Positions 36,658-44,956 of a stretch of DNA of 64,000 bases are shown one piece after another; position 1 is the first letter of the stretch, and every line of letters begins with the position of its first letter. The position numbers were made by a program, and so were the translations under genes. The stretch spans positions 1-64,000 of the forward strand of contig JACKBU010000002.1 in assembly GCA_020634395.1 (NCBI GenBank), in the 5' to 3' direction. The notes below the pieces were generated by a model. It was not told where the DNA came from. It made no database searches and worked only from the letters and a program-made list of their open reading frames with translations. The DNA comes from Ardenticatenaceae bacterium (lineage in GTDB: Bacteria > Chloroflexota > Anaerolineae > Promineifilales > Promineifilaceae).

Positions 36658-36683
36658 AAAAGAGGACGGTTAAGTCCTCTTAT
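36658..36683 (-). terminator. Rho-independent terminator after DinB gene
   Basis: AAGAGGAC and GTCCTCTT pair around GGTTAA. On the minus strand the stem is followed by TTTTTGTTT, so it ends the VOC-DinB transcript. Confidence 0.85.
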
Positions 36684-36746
36684 GTTGCTCAAGTGCAGGG
36701 GTAAACCCTTATGGGCAAGCGATTCTGGACTCGATTAGAGACACGT

Positions 36747-37217
36747 TCAGGGTTTTAGCGTGCACAACGCCTGGCGCACTTCGCCCAGGTGATAGGCAGT
36801 GTGGACAATGACGCCGATTGCTCCGCCGATCTGAGCTTCACTGGTCCAGGCGGGCATATCGTCAATTAGCTGCAAGATTCGATCATAGCTGGCGCGCAGT
36901 TCGGCTTTGATCGCTTCCCACTCCTCGGGCGAAACAACGCTAACGGTACGCCAGATTTCGCCCCAGTCGACGCGCCGGTTGCCCTCGCGGACAGACTTGT
37001 CGACAACGTCCAGATAGAATGCCACGTGTTTTACCTGAGCAGCCAGCGTGGCACACTTGCCGCCCACGGGAATAGAGGCTTCGGCAGCCGAAACATCGGC
37101 CAGGGTCTCGAAGAAGGAAGTGCCCCGGTCCAAATAGTACCCCTGAACATTGTCGAACGTCTCGTCCAGCAAGGAACGCAGGGCATTGGTAAACAGTTCC
37201 GAATCAATTGTGCTCAT
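36747..37217 (-). CDS. DinB family protein
   Basis: The 156-residue four-helix protein has the metal ligands of the DinB/YfiT fold: VKHVAFYLDV (first His) and HTAYHLGEVRQAL (two further His). DinB-like proteins use a metal to catalyse thiol transfer or hydrolysis; the substrate here is unknown. AGGAGATAACGA precedes the ATG. It follows the VOC gene and ends 64 bases before a terminator. Confidence 0.88.
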   Translation of the reverse strand: MSTIDSELFTNALRSLLDETFDNVQGYYLDRGTSFFETLADVSAAEASIPVGGKCATLAAQVKHVAFYLDVVDKSVREGNRRVDWGEIWRTVSVVSPEEWEAIKAELRASYDRILQLIDDMPAWTSEAQIGGAIGVIVHTAYHLGEVRQALCTLKP

Positions 37218-37265
37218 TCGTTATCTCCTGAAGATTGAGGGAAAGGATAAGTCAGCGCGGCCCTG

Positions 37266-37652
37266 TTACTCGACTTTTGTAGCGATCCACCAGATCGTAC
37301 CGCCGGCATCTTGGAAACCGCCGCGCCTGTCGGGGTCATCCTTTTTGGCTGGTTCTTGCACGGCCGTTGCCCCGGCTTCCAGCGCCCGCCGATAGGTTGC
37401 ATCCACATCGGGGACGTACACGTGAACGTGGGCCGGCTCAGCCGCCCAGTGTTCCGACCGGTCGGCAAGCATGAGGACCGTGTCGTCTATGCGCACCTCG
37501 GCATGGCGCAAACGGCCGTCATCATCAGCAATACGGCGCAGTTCCTCGGCCGCAAACACACGTTTGAGAAAATCGATCGTATCTGCCGCCCCATTTACCA
37601 GCAGGTAAGGCGAAAGTGAATTATAGGTTTCCGGTTTGTAGGGAGTATTCAT
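37266..37652 (-). CDS. VOC family (glyoxalase/PhnB-like) protein
   Basis: The 128-residue product (MNTPYKPETYNSLSPYLLVN) has the PhnB-like pattern: AADTIDFLKRVFAAEELRRI, HAEVRIDDTVLMLADR, HVHVYVPDVDATYRRALEAG and GGTIWWIATKVE. VOC proteins bind a metal and act on small electrophiles, or confer resistance by sequestration; no substrate can be stated. AGAGGAG lies before the ATG. It precedes the DinB gene in a probable two-gene unit. Confidence 0.88.
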   Translation of the reverse strand: MNTPYKPETYNSLSPYLLVNGAADTIDFLKRVFAAEELRRIADDDGRLRHAEVRIDDTVLMLADRSEHWAAEPAHVHVYVPDVDATYRRALEAGATAVQEPAKKDDPDRRGGFQDAGGTIWWIATKVE

Positions 37653-37677
37653 AAACTCCTCTGAGAGGGATAAGCGG

Positions 37678-37707
37678 AAACGGCCGTAGGGCTACGGCCG
37701 TTTCCCA
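37678..37707. repeat. Perfect inverted repeat built of two extended ACGGCCGT octamers
   Basis: GGAAACGGCCGTAG and CTACGGCCGTTTCC flank GG in the 73-base gap between VOC and alkyltransferase-like genes. The stem is 14 bp; there is no T run on either strand, so it is not a classical terminator. Confidence 0.85.
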
Positions 37708-37725
37708 ATCGTTAGCCTGGACCGC

Positions 37726-38142
37726 TCACTCGAGCCGCGCCAGGCTGGCTTTATAGTTCTCTACCCTGGGCGATTTGCCGCTGTCATCAATGGCAAAGCC
37801 TTCCTGCTGCAAACAGCGCACATGCTCCTTTACCCCGCCCGGATAATAGTTCATGAGTTCACCATTTTGCTTGATGACGCGCCAGTAGGCTACGGCCGTG
37901 TTGGGGTTGTTGGCAATAGCTTTCAGGGCCTTTTTGGTGGTTACCGGGCAGGTTCCCTGCACTTGAAAACGGGCCGCCAGGGTTTTACGGAGAAGATCCG
38001 TGGTTAAAAGCTGGCGTTCAGGAATTTCGGCGAGCAAAGCTGCCACCGTCTCCTGACTGGGAAGCAGCATTTTCCCCGGACCGCCAAAATAGCGAAGCTG
38101 CGATTCCTTGATATCTACGATATGATCTTCTTCCAGGGTCAT
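37726..38142 (-). CDS. Alkyltransferase-like (MGMT/ATL fold) protein without catalytic Cys
   Basis: The 138-residue product has a C-terminal region like the MGMT DNA-binding domain (CPVTTKKALKAIANNPNTAV, AYWRVIKQNGELMNYYPGGV), but the catalytic PCHR is replaced by AYWRVI. Such proteins are alkyltransferase-like and may flag damaged bases for excision repair, or may have another role. ATG 38142 is preceded by a strong GAGGAGGTGA. It is the third gene of the BNR-MoaD run. Confidence 0.75.
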   Translation of the reverse strand: MTLEEDHIVDIKESQLRYFGGPGKMLLPSQETVAALLAEIPERQLLTTDLLRKTLAARFQVQGTCPVTTKKALKAIANNPNTAVAYWRVIKQNGELMNYYPGGVKEHVRCLQQEGFAIDDSGKSPRVENYKASLARLE

Positions 38143-38185
38143 AGTCACCTCCTCTTGTCTGAACGCCAGCCGCCAACCTAATGCT

Positions 38186-38482
38186 TTAGCCGCCGGCAAT
38201 CGCGCCAATGATGTAAAAAGGTTCCGTGCCGGCAGCGACAGCATCGGGCAAGGGGGTATCTGGCGGCTCGTGGGAGAGGTCTTCCATACAGGCAAAGAAA
38301 CGGAGAAACGGCCGTCGTTCCTGCGTCACATGGTCACGAATCGTGCCGCGCAGCACCGGGTAACGCGCTTCCAACGCATCCAAAACCGAGCGCAGCGTCA
38401 CAGGCTCTTCCACGTCCAGGCTAACCTCTGCGCCCACTCCAGCCAGATTGCGCAAATGATGGGGAATCACGACCCGAATCAT
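38186..38482 (-). CDS. MoaD/ThiS-family ubiquitin-like sulfur carrier
   Basis: The 98-residue product begins MIRVVIPHHLRNLAGVGAEV and ends in IIGAIAGG, a C-terminal diglycine as needed for thiocarboxylation. The fold is beta-grasp (SLDVEEPVTLRSVLDALEAR). The start overlaps the BNR gene stop by ATGA, so the two are coupled. The target is not a clear MoaE or ThiG, none of which lie near. Confidence 0.88.
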   Translation of the reverse strand: MIRVVIPHHLRNLAGVGAEVSLDVEEPVTLRSVLDALEARYPVLRGTIRDHVTQERRPFLRFFACMEDLSHEPPDTPLPDAVAAGTEPFYIIGAIAGG

Positions 38483-39594
38483 GGCAGTGTTTGTACTTCC
38501 ACCGACAACACCGAAGGCAGATCGTGAACAATTGGACGCCAATTATCACCGGCGTCGGACGAGACGTAAACCTGCCCGCCAGTGGTCCCGAAATAGATGC
38601 CACAAGGATCAAGCTTATCCACCGTCATCGCATCCCGCAGCACATTGACGTAGCAGTCCTGCTGCGGCAGCCCGTTGGTAAGGGCTTCCCACTCGTTGCC
38701 ACCCGAACGGCTGCGATACACACGCAGCTTACCGTCCGGCGGATAATGCTCCGAATCACTCTTAATCGGCACAACGTAAATCGTTTCCGGCTCATGGGCA
38801 TGCACATCCACCACAAACCCAAAGTCCGTCGGCAAGTTACCGCTGACTTCGTACCAGGAATCACCCGCGTTGTCACTGCGCATAACGTCCCAATGTTTTT
38901 GCATATACAACACGTTGGGCTGCGAAGGGTGAAGCGCGATCCGGTGTACACAATGACCAACCTCCGCTTGCGGATCGGGAATATATTCAGATCGAAGACC
39001 CTGGTTGATGGGCAGCCACGTCTTGCCGCCATTGTCCGTGCGGAAAGCACCGGCCGCCGAAATCGCAATGTACATCCGTTCCGGATCGCTGGGATCCAGG
39101 ATAATTGTGTGCAGGCACAGGCCTCCCGCTCCCGGCTGCCAGTTTGGTCCAGAGCCATGACCGCGCAGGCCGGCAACCTCCTTCCACGTCTGGCCACCAT
39201 CAGCCGAGCGGAATAAAGCTGCATCTTCCACACCCGCGTAAACAACATCTGGATCAGTTAGAGAAGGTTCCAGGTGCCAGACACGTTTGAACTCCCACGG
39301 ATGCGGCGTGCCATCGTACCATTGATGTGTGCCCGGCACACCATCATAAATGAACTCATTTCCCACGGTTTGCCAGGTTTTGCCGCCGTCATCTGAACGA
39401 TGCACAACCTGCCCAAACCAGTCGCTTGACTGTGAAGCGTACAACCGGTTTGGATCAACCGGTGAACCCTTCAGGTGATAAATCTCCCAGCCCCCAAAAT
39501 GCGGTCCACTGACGTCCCACTGTTGGCGCTTGCCATCCGAAGTTAAAATAAACGCGCCCTTCCGCGTACCCACTAAAACACGAACTCCGCTCAT
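38479..39594 (-). CDS. BNR/sialidase-type beta-propeller protein
   Basis: The 371-residue protein (MSGVRVLVGTRKGAFILTSD) has repeated Asp-box/BNR units (HRSDDGGKTWQTV, FRSADGGQTWKEV, FRTDNGGKTWLPI, SSDAGDNWRPI), indicating a beta-propeller. No signal peptide is seen, so it is probably cytoplasmic. Pairing with a diglycine MoaD-like gene is a recurring arrangement in my memory, but I know no function. A clean AAAAGGAGCG precedes the ATG. Confidence 0.88.
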   Translation of the reverse strand: MSGVRVLVGTRKGAFILTSDGKRQQWDVSGPHFGGWEIYHLKGSPVDPNRLYASQSSDWFGQVVHRSDDGGKTWQTVGNEFIYDGVPGTHQWYDGTPHPWEFKRVWHLEPSLTDPDVVYAGVEDAALFRSADGGQTWKEVAGLRGHGSGPNWQPGAGGLCLHTIILDPSDPERMYIAISAAGAFRTDNGGKTWLPINQGLRSEYIPDPQAEVGHCVHRIALHPSQPNVLYMQKHWDVMRSDNAGDSWYEVSGNLPTDFGFVVDVHAHEPETIYVVPIKSDSEHYPPDGKLRVYRSRSGGNEWEALTNGLPQQDCYVNVLRDAMTVDKLDPCGIYFGTTGGQVYVSSDAGDNWRPIVHDLPSVLSVEVQTLP

Positions 39595-39663
39595 ATTTCG
39601 CTCCTTTTGAGTTGTCTGGGATGTTGACTTGGTGGATGTGGTATTTGGATAAAGAATCGCCAT

Positions 39664-39692
39664 ATTATAGAACATGTATTCTAAACCGTAAA
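39664..39692 (-). promoter_or_regulatory. Promoter of BNR-MoaD-ATL operon with operator-like palindrome
   Basis: On the minus strand TTTACG (39692-39687), 17 bases and TATAAT (39669-39664). AGAACATGTATTCT (39669-39682), nearly palindromic, fills the spacer and could be an operator. The 283-base gap 39595-39877 has this and little else obvious. Confidence 0.55.
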
Positions 39693-39877
39693 GTAGGTAT
39701 TTTGCAAAAAGACCGATCCCCTCAAAAATTCTCCCCAAACTTGGCGAACAGTACATTAACAGCCAAACTGAGTCTTGCAGCCTCCTCCAAAGCCCATGGC
39801 TTGTCAGCGCCTTCTCAATAGCCAGGTGATAGCTGGTGAAAATAGGCAAAGGCTGAGCCTGATGCTAAAATTGATTT

Positions 39878-40621
39878 ATGAGCGCTTCCACCACATCTCC
39901 CCAGGTTTTGCACGCCGAACAAGAGCATCCTCGCCTGCGTATATTCGTCGTTATAGCTTTGCTGGTGGTATATGCTCTCTGTTTTTTTCTTCTCCGTGCA
40001 CTGATTCAGTTTGCCCCTGGCGAACTGCCCAGCTTTGCTATCTCCCTCTCCTGTTTGCTCTCGGCCCCGATTGCCTTGGGCGTGGTCTGGGGCTTTGAAA
40101 AGTGGTTAAAAGGTGTATGGCCTAGCGGCTACAATCTGGTTTTGGGAGACGAGCAGCTGCGGGTGAACCAGCCAGAGCTGGAACCGCTGGCGTTTAGCTG
40201 GGCCACCCCGGTGGACCTGTTGGGCTGGTATTTTTCGCTGCGCGGCTATAAACGAGGCGGTCCGGAACGGCGTGTGCCTGATAGCTGGTTGTGCCTGGCC
40301 TGCCAGGTGCAGCAAGCTGATACGCGCCTTATTGTCTTTACCTATGCAGCGCCGGCTAAAGCGGAGCAGTATTTTGAAGGGCCAGACAGCGTGCTTGAGT
40401 TTCATAAAATTAACCCCGTTGAGGTGTACAGCCAGACGTTGTCCAGCCGATTTCAACCGCCGAGCCGGCCGCATACGATTCCGGCGCAGGTGCTTACGGG
40501 AAAAGACGGCCGTTTCTGGCTGGCCGAACAACGCCGCTGGCAGGAAGGACTGGAACTGCCGCTCAAAGAATTTGAAATGTTTCTGAACTATTTACAGATT
40601 CATACCATTCGCAGCGTGTAG
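39878..40621 (+). CDS. Hypothetical membrane protein with two helices
   Basis: The 247-residue product has two hydrophobic segments (about 20-75: IFVVIALLVVYALCFFLLRA and FAISLSCLLSAPIALGVVWG) and a long soluble C-terminus (PRRVPDSWLCLACQV-like region, HTIPAQVLTGKDGRFWLAEQ). The latter lies probably on one face of the membrane. No family recognised. It precedes an acyl-CoA dehydrogenase gene by 48 bases but need not be linked functionally. Confidence 0.8.
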   Translation: MSASTTSPQVLHAEQEHPRLRIFVVIALLVVYALCFFLLRALIQFAPGELPSFAISLSCLLSAPIALGVVWGFEKWLKGVWPSGYNLVLGDEQLRVNQPELEPLAFSWATPVDLLGWYFSLRGYKRGGPERRVPDSWLCLACQVQQADTRLIVFTYAAPAKAEQYFEGPDSVLEFHKINPVEVYSQTLSSRFQPPSRPHTIPAQVLTGKDGRFWLAEQRRWQEGLELPLKEFEMFLNYLQIHTIRSV

Positions 40622-40669
40622 GGTATTACAGGTGTGGTACGCAGCACGCTGCGTTCAGGAGGAAACGCT

Positions 40670-41833
40670 ATGTTTGATTTTATTACCGAAGAACACAAAA
40701 TGATTCAAGAAGCCGCCCGCGATTTTGCGCAAAACGAAATTGCTCCTGTTGCGGCGCACCACGACGAGACCGGCGAATTTCCCATCGAAACCGTGCGTAA
40801 AATGGGTCAGCTTGGTTTTATGGGCATTGAAGTACCGGAAGAGTACGGAGGTGCGGGCATGGACACGCTGGCTTATTCCCTGGCTCTAACGGAAATCTGC
40901 AAAGTCGATGCCAGTCACGGCACAATCATGTCAGTGAACAACTCGCTTTACTGTCACGGCCTGCTCAAGTTTGGCACCGAGGAACAAAAGCAAAAATACG
41001 TCGTGCCTATCGCCAGCGGTGAAAAGATCGGCGCGTACAGCCTGACAGAGCCAATGAGCGGCAGTGACGCAGGCACTATGGCCAGCCGGGCTGTGCTCAA
41101 CGAGGCGGGGACGCATTATGTGATAAACGGCCGTAAATCCTGGGTCACCTCTGCCCCCTTTGCCAACTACATCATCCTCTTCACAATGACCCAGCCAGAG
41201 AAAAAGCACAAAGGCGTCACCGCCTTCATCATCGAAACCGACAAGCCGGGCTTTTCGCGCGGCAAGACGGAACCCAAACTGGGTATCCGCGCCAGCGCCA
41301 CCAGCGAAATCATCTTCGACAACTACGAGTGCCCGGTGGAAAACCGCCTGGGCGCGGAAGGTGAAGGCTTCAAAATCGCCATGACTGTGCTGGATGCCGG
41401 CCGCATTGGCATTGCCTCGCAGGCGTTGGGCATCGCCGAGGCGGCGCTGGAGGCCAGCATCGCTTACGCCAAAGAGCGCGAAGCTTTCGGGCAGAAAATC
41501 GGCCAGTTCCAGATGATCCAGCAGAAGCTGGCCGACATGAAGTGCCGGGTAGACGCCAGCCGCCTGCTGATCTACCAGGCGTGCCTGGCAAAGCGAGAAG
41601 CGTTGAAGGGAAACGGCCGTTACTCCATGGAAGCCAGCATGGCCAAACTCTTCGCCAGCGAAACCGCCATGTACGTCACCACCCAGGCCATCCAGATTCA
41701 CGGCGGCATGGGTTATAGCAAAGAAATGCCCCTGGAACGCTACTTCCGCGACGCCAAAATCACCGAAATCTACGAAGGCACCAGCGAAATTCAGCGCATG
41801 GTCATCGCCCGCAGTCTCACCGGCCTGCGATAA
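40670..41833 (+). CDS. Acyl-CoA dehydrogenase
   Basis: The 387-residue flavoprotein starts at ATG 40670 (MFDFITEEHKMIQEAARDFA) with AGGAGG nine bases upstream. Signatures are YSLTEPMSGSDAG, GRKSWVTSAP, RIGIASQALGIAEAALEASI, and FRDAKITEIYEGTSEIQRMV; the Glu in YEGT is the catalytic base of short-chain enzymes. It oxidises acyl-CoA to enoyl-CoA with electron-transfer flavoprotein. Chain length cannot be told. No ETF genes are next to it. Confidence 0.95.
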   Translation: MFDFITEEHKMIQEAARDFAQNEIAPVAAHHDETGEFPIETVRKMGQLGFMGIEVPEEYGGAGMDTLAYSLALTEICKVDASHGTIMSVNNSLYCHGLLKFGTEEQKQKYVVPIASGEKIGAYSLTEPMSGSDAGTMASRAVLNEAGTHYVINGRKSWVTSAPFANYIILFTMTQPEKKHKGVTAFIIETDKPGFSRGKTEPKLGIRASATSEIIFDNYECPVENRLGAEGEGFKIAMTVLDAGRIGIASQALGIAEAALEASIAYAKEREAFGQKIGQFQMIQQKLADMKCRVDASRLLIYQACLAKREALKGNGRYSMEASMAKLFASETAMYVTTQAIQIHGGMGYSKEMPLERYFRDAKITEIYEGTSEIQRMVIARSLTGLR

Positions 41834-41855
41834 AGAGGTCCATCCCCACAAATAC

Positions 41856-41898
41856 AAAAAGGACTCGCCCGTCTATGCGGCAGGCGAGTCCTTTTTTG
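41856..41898. terminator. Bidirectional terminator between acyl-CoA dehydrogenase and YggT
   Basis: GGACTCGCC (41861-41869) pairs with GGCGAGTCC (41883-41891). T run on the right and A run on the left, so it serves both converging genes. Confidence 0.92.
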
Positions 41899-41938
41899 TT
41901 AACCGGCCAGCACCGCAAACAGGGCTGGCGCGGGACTT

Positions 41939-42202
41939 TTACAGCAAGCTGAACAGAATAGCGCGCAGAATGTAAATGCCAAACAGAAGGATCATCGGGC
42001 TCAAGTCCAGGCCGGCCTGCGGCGGCAGATAGCGGCGAATAGGCGCTAACAGCGGCTCCGTGGCCTGATAGACAAAACGCGCAATCGGTCCCCAGGTTGG
42101 GTGGTACGGATCAACGCGCACCCAAGAGAAGATGAAACGGGCAAAAATGAGAATTACCAGGGCGTAGTAAACGAGATTGATAAGTTGAATAAAAATGATC
42201 AT
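41939..42202 (-). CDS. YggT family membrane protein
   Basis: The 87-residue product has two membrane helices (FIQLINLVYYALVILIFARF; GLDLSPMILLFGIYILRAIL) and the typical RFIFSWVRVDPYHPTWGP, LLAPIRRYLPPQAGLD. YggT (YlmG-like) proteins are linked to cell division/osmotic stress. It follows the yggS gene, as in many Gram-positive-type genomes, near the RBS 12-20 bases downstream of yggS's end. Confidence 0.92.
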   Translation of the reverse strand: MIIFIQLINLVYYALVILIFARFIFSWVRVDPYHPTWGPIARFVYQATEPLLAPIRRYLPPQAGLDLSPMILLFGIYILRAILFSLL

Positions 42203-42223
42203 GTGTTTTCCTTGTGTGAGCGC

Positions 42224-42964
42224 TCAGGTCCGCGAGCCGAACAACGCACGGCCTACACGAACATGAGTTGCCCCTTCTTCAATAGCAATTTCAAAGTCGT
42301 CGGTCATGCCCATCGACAACTCCGTCAGCTTAAGATCCGGTTCGATCTCCTTAAGCCAGGCCGCCAGCCGGCGAGTTTGCCGAAAAACTGCGCGAATTTC
42401 GTCTTCTGCCACCTGCCAGGGGGCCATGGTCATCAAACCAACCAACGGCAGGCCGGGCCGCCCGACCAACTCTCGCACGACTGTACGAATTTTGGCCTGC
42501 TGCGTTGCATCTTCTTCCCAATTACTCACATCAAAGCCGGATTTGCTGGCCTCGCCGGAAATGTTTACTTCGAGGAAGGTGGGCAGACTACGGCCGTTCT
42601 CATGCAGCTCTCGCACCAGCCGATTGGCAATTTTTAGCCGATCTAGCGCGTGGAAAACGTCGGCGTGCACGGCCGTTAACCCCGTCTTGCGGCTTTGCAG
42701 CGTGCCAATCTGGTGCCAGACGATGCCGCTGTCCGGCCCCAGAGCCGCTTCCACGGCCGTGTGCTTTTCCGCCAGTTCCTCCGGCCGGTTCTCGCCAAAC
42801 TGGCGCATCCCCACTTCATAGGCTGCCAGCACTGTTTCCACCGGCCAGGTCTTCGTCACCGCCACCAGGGTAATGTCTTCCGGCTGGCGGCCCGCACGCC
42901 GGGCCGCGGCAGCAATGCGTTCGAGAACGGCCGTGTATCGTTCTGCAAGCTGGTTAGTTGTCAT
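42224..42964 (-). CDS. YggS-family PLP homeostasis protein
   Basis: The 246-residue TIM-barrel protein (MTTNQLAERYTAVLERIAAA) binds PLP through the Lys of LVAVTKTWPVE. Other signatures are GENRPEEL, WHQIGTLQSRK, FLEVNISGEASKSGF, LVGLMTMAPW and LSMGMTDDFEIAIEEGATHV. It buffers PLP and regulates amino-acid pools. ATG 42964 was taken over an upstream start in an intergenic repeat. Next to yggT, the common pairing. Confidence 0.94.
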   Translation of the reverse strand: MTTNQLAERYTAVLERIAAAARRAGRQPEDITLVAVTKTWPVETVLAAYEVGMRQFGENRPEELAEKHTAVEAALGPDSGIVWHQIGTLQSRKTGLTAVHADVFHALDRLKIANRLVRELHENGRSLPTFLEVNISGEASKSGFDVSNWEEDATQQAKIRTVVRELVGRPGLPLVGLMTMAPWQVAEDEIRAVFRQTRRLAAWLKEIEPDLKLTELSMGMTDDFEIAIEEGATHVRVGRALFGSRT

Positions 42965-42971
42965 TTTGTAC

Positions 42972-43050
42972 CCGAGCAGGTGGTCAGGTGATCCGGTGTT
43001 CAAGTATTCAGGTTCACCTGGACACCTGATCACTTAAACACCTGATTACC
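42972..43050. repeat. Intergenic palindromic repeat, AGGTGATC/AGGTGTTC type
   Basis: AGGTGATCCGGTGTTCAAGT and the inverted ACCTGGACACCTGATCACTT form an imperfect hairpin. It is related to 8085-8163. Confidence 0.65.
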
Positions 43051-43053
43051 AAA

Positions 43054-44418
43054 TCACGATTCTTCCTCTCCAACATAGCTAATCTGGAAAATGATCCCGG
43101 TTGCCCAGTCAGCCACATACAAATTACCATCCGGGCCGACTGTTACATCTACCGGCGCGGCATAACCCATGGAGAAATCGCTGGGGCCGTCTTCCGGGCT
43201 GATGCGCACGATCTTTTGTGCGCCGGGAAAAGCGCTCCAGAACGTCAGAAAAACACTGTTGTAATAACCGGGAAACACGCCCGACAAATAGGCGGTAATG
43301 CCCGTCGGCGAAGCGTGGGGCATAAACGTATAGGTGGGCGGGATGATTTCCACATCAGGTGGCGCCTGGAAACAGACGTCACAGTCGTACCACGGATAGC
43401 CATGCTCACCGCCGGGCACCACTTTGTGCAGTTCTTCCGGCGGGCCAAAGTCGGGGTCGTTATCGCCGGCCCACAGGTCGCCGTTGCCATCCCAGGCAAT
43501 GTCATAGGCGTTACGCAGTCCCCGAGCATACACTTCTATCTCGCTGCCATCGTCATTAAAACGCAGGATGCTGGCCTCATACGGCTGCAGTTCATCCTGC
43601 TCGTTGGTGCCCAGAATCTCGCCGTGATCGGCGCGCGCGCCGACGCTGACGTAGCCATAGCCATCCGGGCCAAACGCAATGCCGTTGGCCGCGTGGAAGA
43701 AGGTATAGCAGCAGGGCAGCCCTTCGATGATACGGCCGTGATTGACAATGGAAACGGCCGCTTCGCCACCCTCATTTTCCTCGACCACCCGGCTGGCAAC
43801 GTAGAGTTCGCCGTTGTAAGGATGAAAAGCGATGCCCGTTGGGGTAATGTACCCGCCCACATACGGTTTTGGGTTCCCTTCTGCATCCATGCGGAAGATG
43901 GTGCCCTCGCCCACGGCAATATAAAGCAGCCCGTCAGGACCAAAGGCCAGACTGGTTGGTTGACCTTCGACACGGCCGTAATACTTCACCTGAAAACCCG
44001 GCGGCACCTGGATACGCGCTTCCCAGGCCGCCACGTCGTCGTTGCACGGATACTTGTCGCTGCACGCGCTTTCCGCGTACTCCGGCTGCACCACACTGCC
44101 CTCCGGCGGCGGCGGGGCCACCGGGACGGAAGGATCCACAGTCGCCGTGGGGTTGATCCAGACGCTGGTGGGCGTGGGTACGGGGGTATCGGTGCCTGCC
44201 GGGGTCTCCGTCGGCGCGATGGTGGCCGTGGGCTGCGGCGTTTCTGTGGCCGGAACCTGAGTAGCCGCAGCGTTGCCTGAAGTGGGTTGGGGCACGGCCG
44301 TTTCTGCCTGGCTTACGGCCGTGGCCGGCACACTGGTTGGCTCTACGGCCGTCTGGCCGCAGGCTGCCAACAAGGCCATAAAAACGAATAAACCAAACAA
44401 ACGTAATAAATGTCTCAT
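43054..44418 (-). CDS. Sugar/sorbosone dehydrogenase-like lipoprotein (beta-propeller)
   Basis: The 454-residue product has a lipoprotein signal (MRHLLRLFGLFVFMALLAAC, lipobox LAAC), a Thr/Pro-rich linker (about 25-100) and a beta-propeller of the glucose/sorbosone dehydrogenase type (VKYYGRVEGQPTSLAFGPDG, PTGIAFHPYNGELYVASRVV, WAGDNDPDFGPPEELHKVVP, DVTVGPDGNLYVADWATGII). It is an outside-facing anchored protein. A PQQ- dependent enzyme is likely by family; the cofactor and substrate are not shown here. It is not in an obvious operon with neighbours. Confidence 0.85.
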   Translation of the reverse strand: MRHLLRLFGLFVFMALLAACGQTAVEPTSVPATAVSQAETAVPQPTSGNAAATQVPATETPQPTATIAPTETPAGTDTPVPTPTSVWINPTATVDPSVPVAPPPPEGSVVQPEYAESACSDKYPCNDDVAAWEARIQVPPGFQVKYYGRVEGQPTSLAFGPDGLLYIAVGEGTIFRMDAEGNPKPYVGGYITPTGIAFHPYNGELYVASRVVEENEGGEAAVSIVNHGRIIEGLPCCYTFFHAANGIAFGPDGYGYVSVGARADHGEILGTNEQDELQPYEASILRFNDDGSEIEVYARGLRNAYDIAWDGNGDLWAGDNDPDFGPPEELHKVVPGGEHGYPWYDCDVCFQAPPDVEIIPPTYTFMPHASPTGITAYLSGVFPGYYNSVFLTFWSAFPGAQKIVRISPEDGPSDFSMGYAAPVDVTVGPDGNLYVADWATGIIFQISYVGEEES

Positions 44419-44494
44419 CTCTTTGTTGTAGACTCCTCTTCCCAGAATTAAACGAGTGCGGCCACTTCTGCCAGAATGGTAATACCGGCAGTCT

Positions 44495-44950
44495 TTACGG
44501 CGACCGCTCGTTTTCTTTTTCTACCAATAACGTAACCGGACCATCGTTGTGGATTTCCACATCCATGGCCGCGCCAAAAACGCCGGTGGCTACCGTCAGG
44601 CCATGGCGGCGCAGTTGGGCCACAAAATAGTCGACCAGGGGTTCGGCCTGTTCCGGGCGGGCGGCGGCGGTAAAAGACGGCCGTCGGCCCTTGCGCGCAT
44701 CGCCGTACAACGTGAACTGGCTCACCACCAGCAGCGCGCCACCCACGTCATGCAGCGCAGCATTCATCTTGCCGTCGGCGTCTTCAAACAGGCGAATACC
44801 GGCTATTTTGTTCGCCAGCCAGTCGGCTTCCGCGGCAGTATCACGATGGGTCACGCCAAAAAAAATCACAAAACCACGGCCGATTGCGCCGACCACCACA
44901 CCGTCAACCGCCACCTGCGCCTGGCTGACGCGCTGCAACAAGGCTCGCAC
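44495..44950 (-). CDS. dtd: D-aminoacyl-tRNA deacylase
   Basis: The 151-residue product starts at GTG 44950, six bases after the TPR gene stop. Signatures are SQAQVAVDGVVVGAIGRGFV, LLVVSQFTLYGDARKGRRPS and the active-site-like NDGPVTLLVE. It removes D-amino acids from mischarged tRNA. Length is right for bacterial Dtd. Confidence 0.95.
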   Translation of the reverse strand: MRALLQRVSQAQVAVDGVVVGAIGRGFVIFFGVTHRDTAAEADWLANKIAGIRLFEDADGKMNAALHDVGGALLVVSQFTLYGDARKGRRPSFTAAARPEQAEPLVDYFVAQLRRHGLTVATGVFGAAMDVEIHNDGPVTLLVEKENERSP

Positions 44951-44956
44951 AGCGCC

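Noticed and set aside
37678..37707. Rho-independent terminator
   Set aside because: The stem is perfect but no T run follows on either strand.
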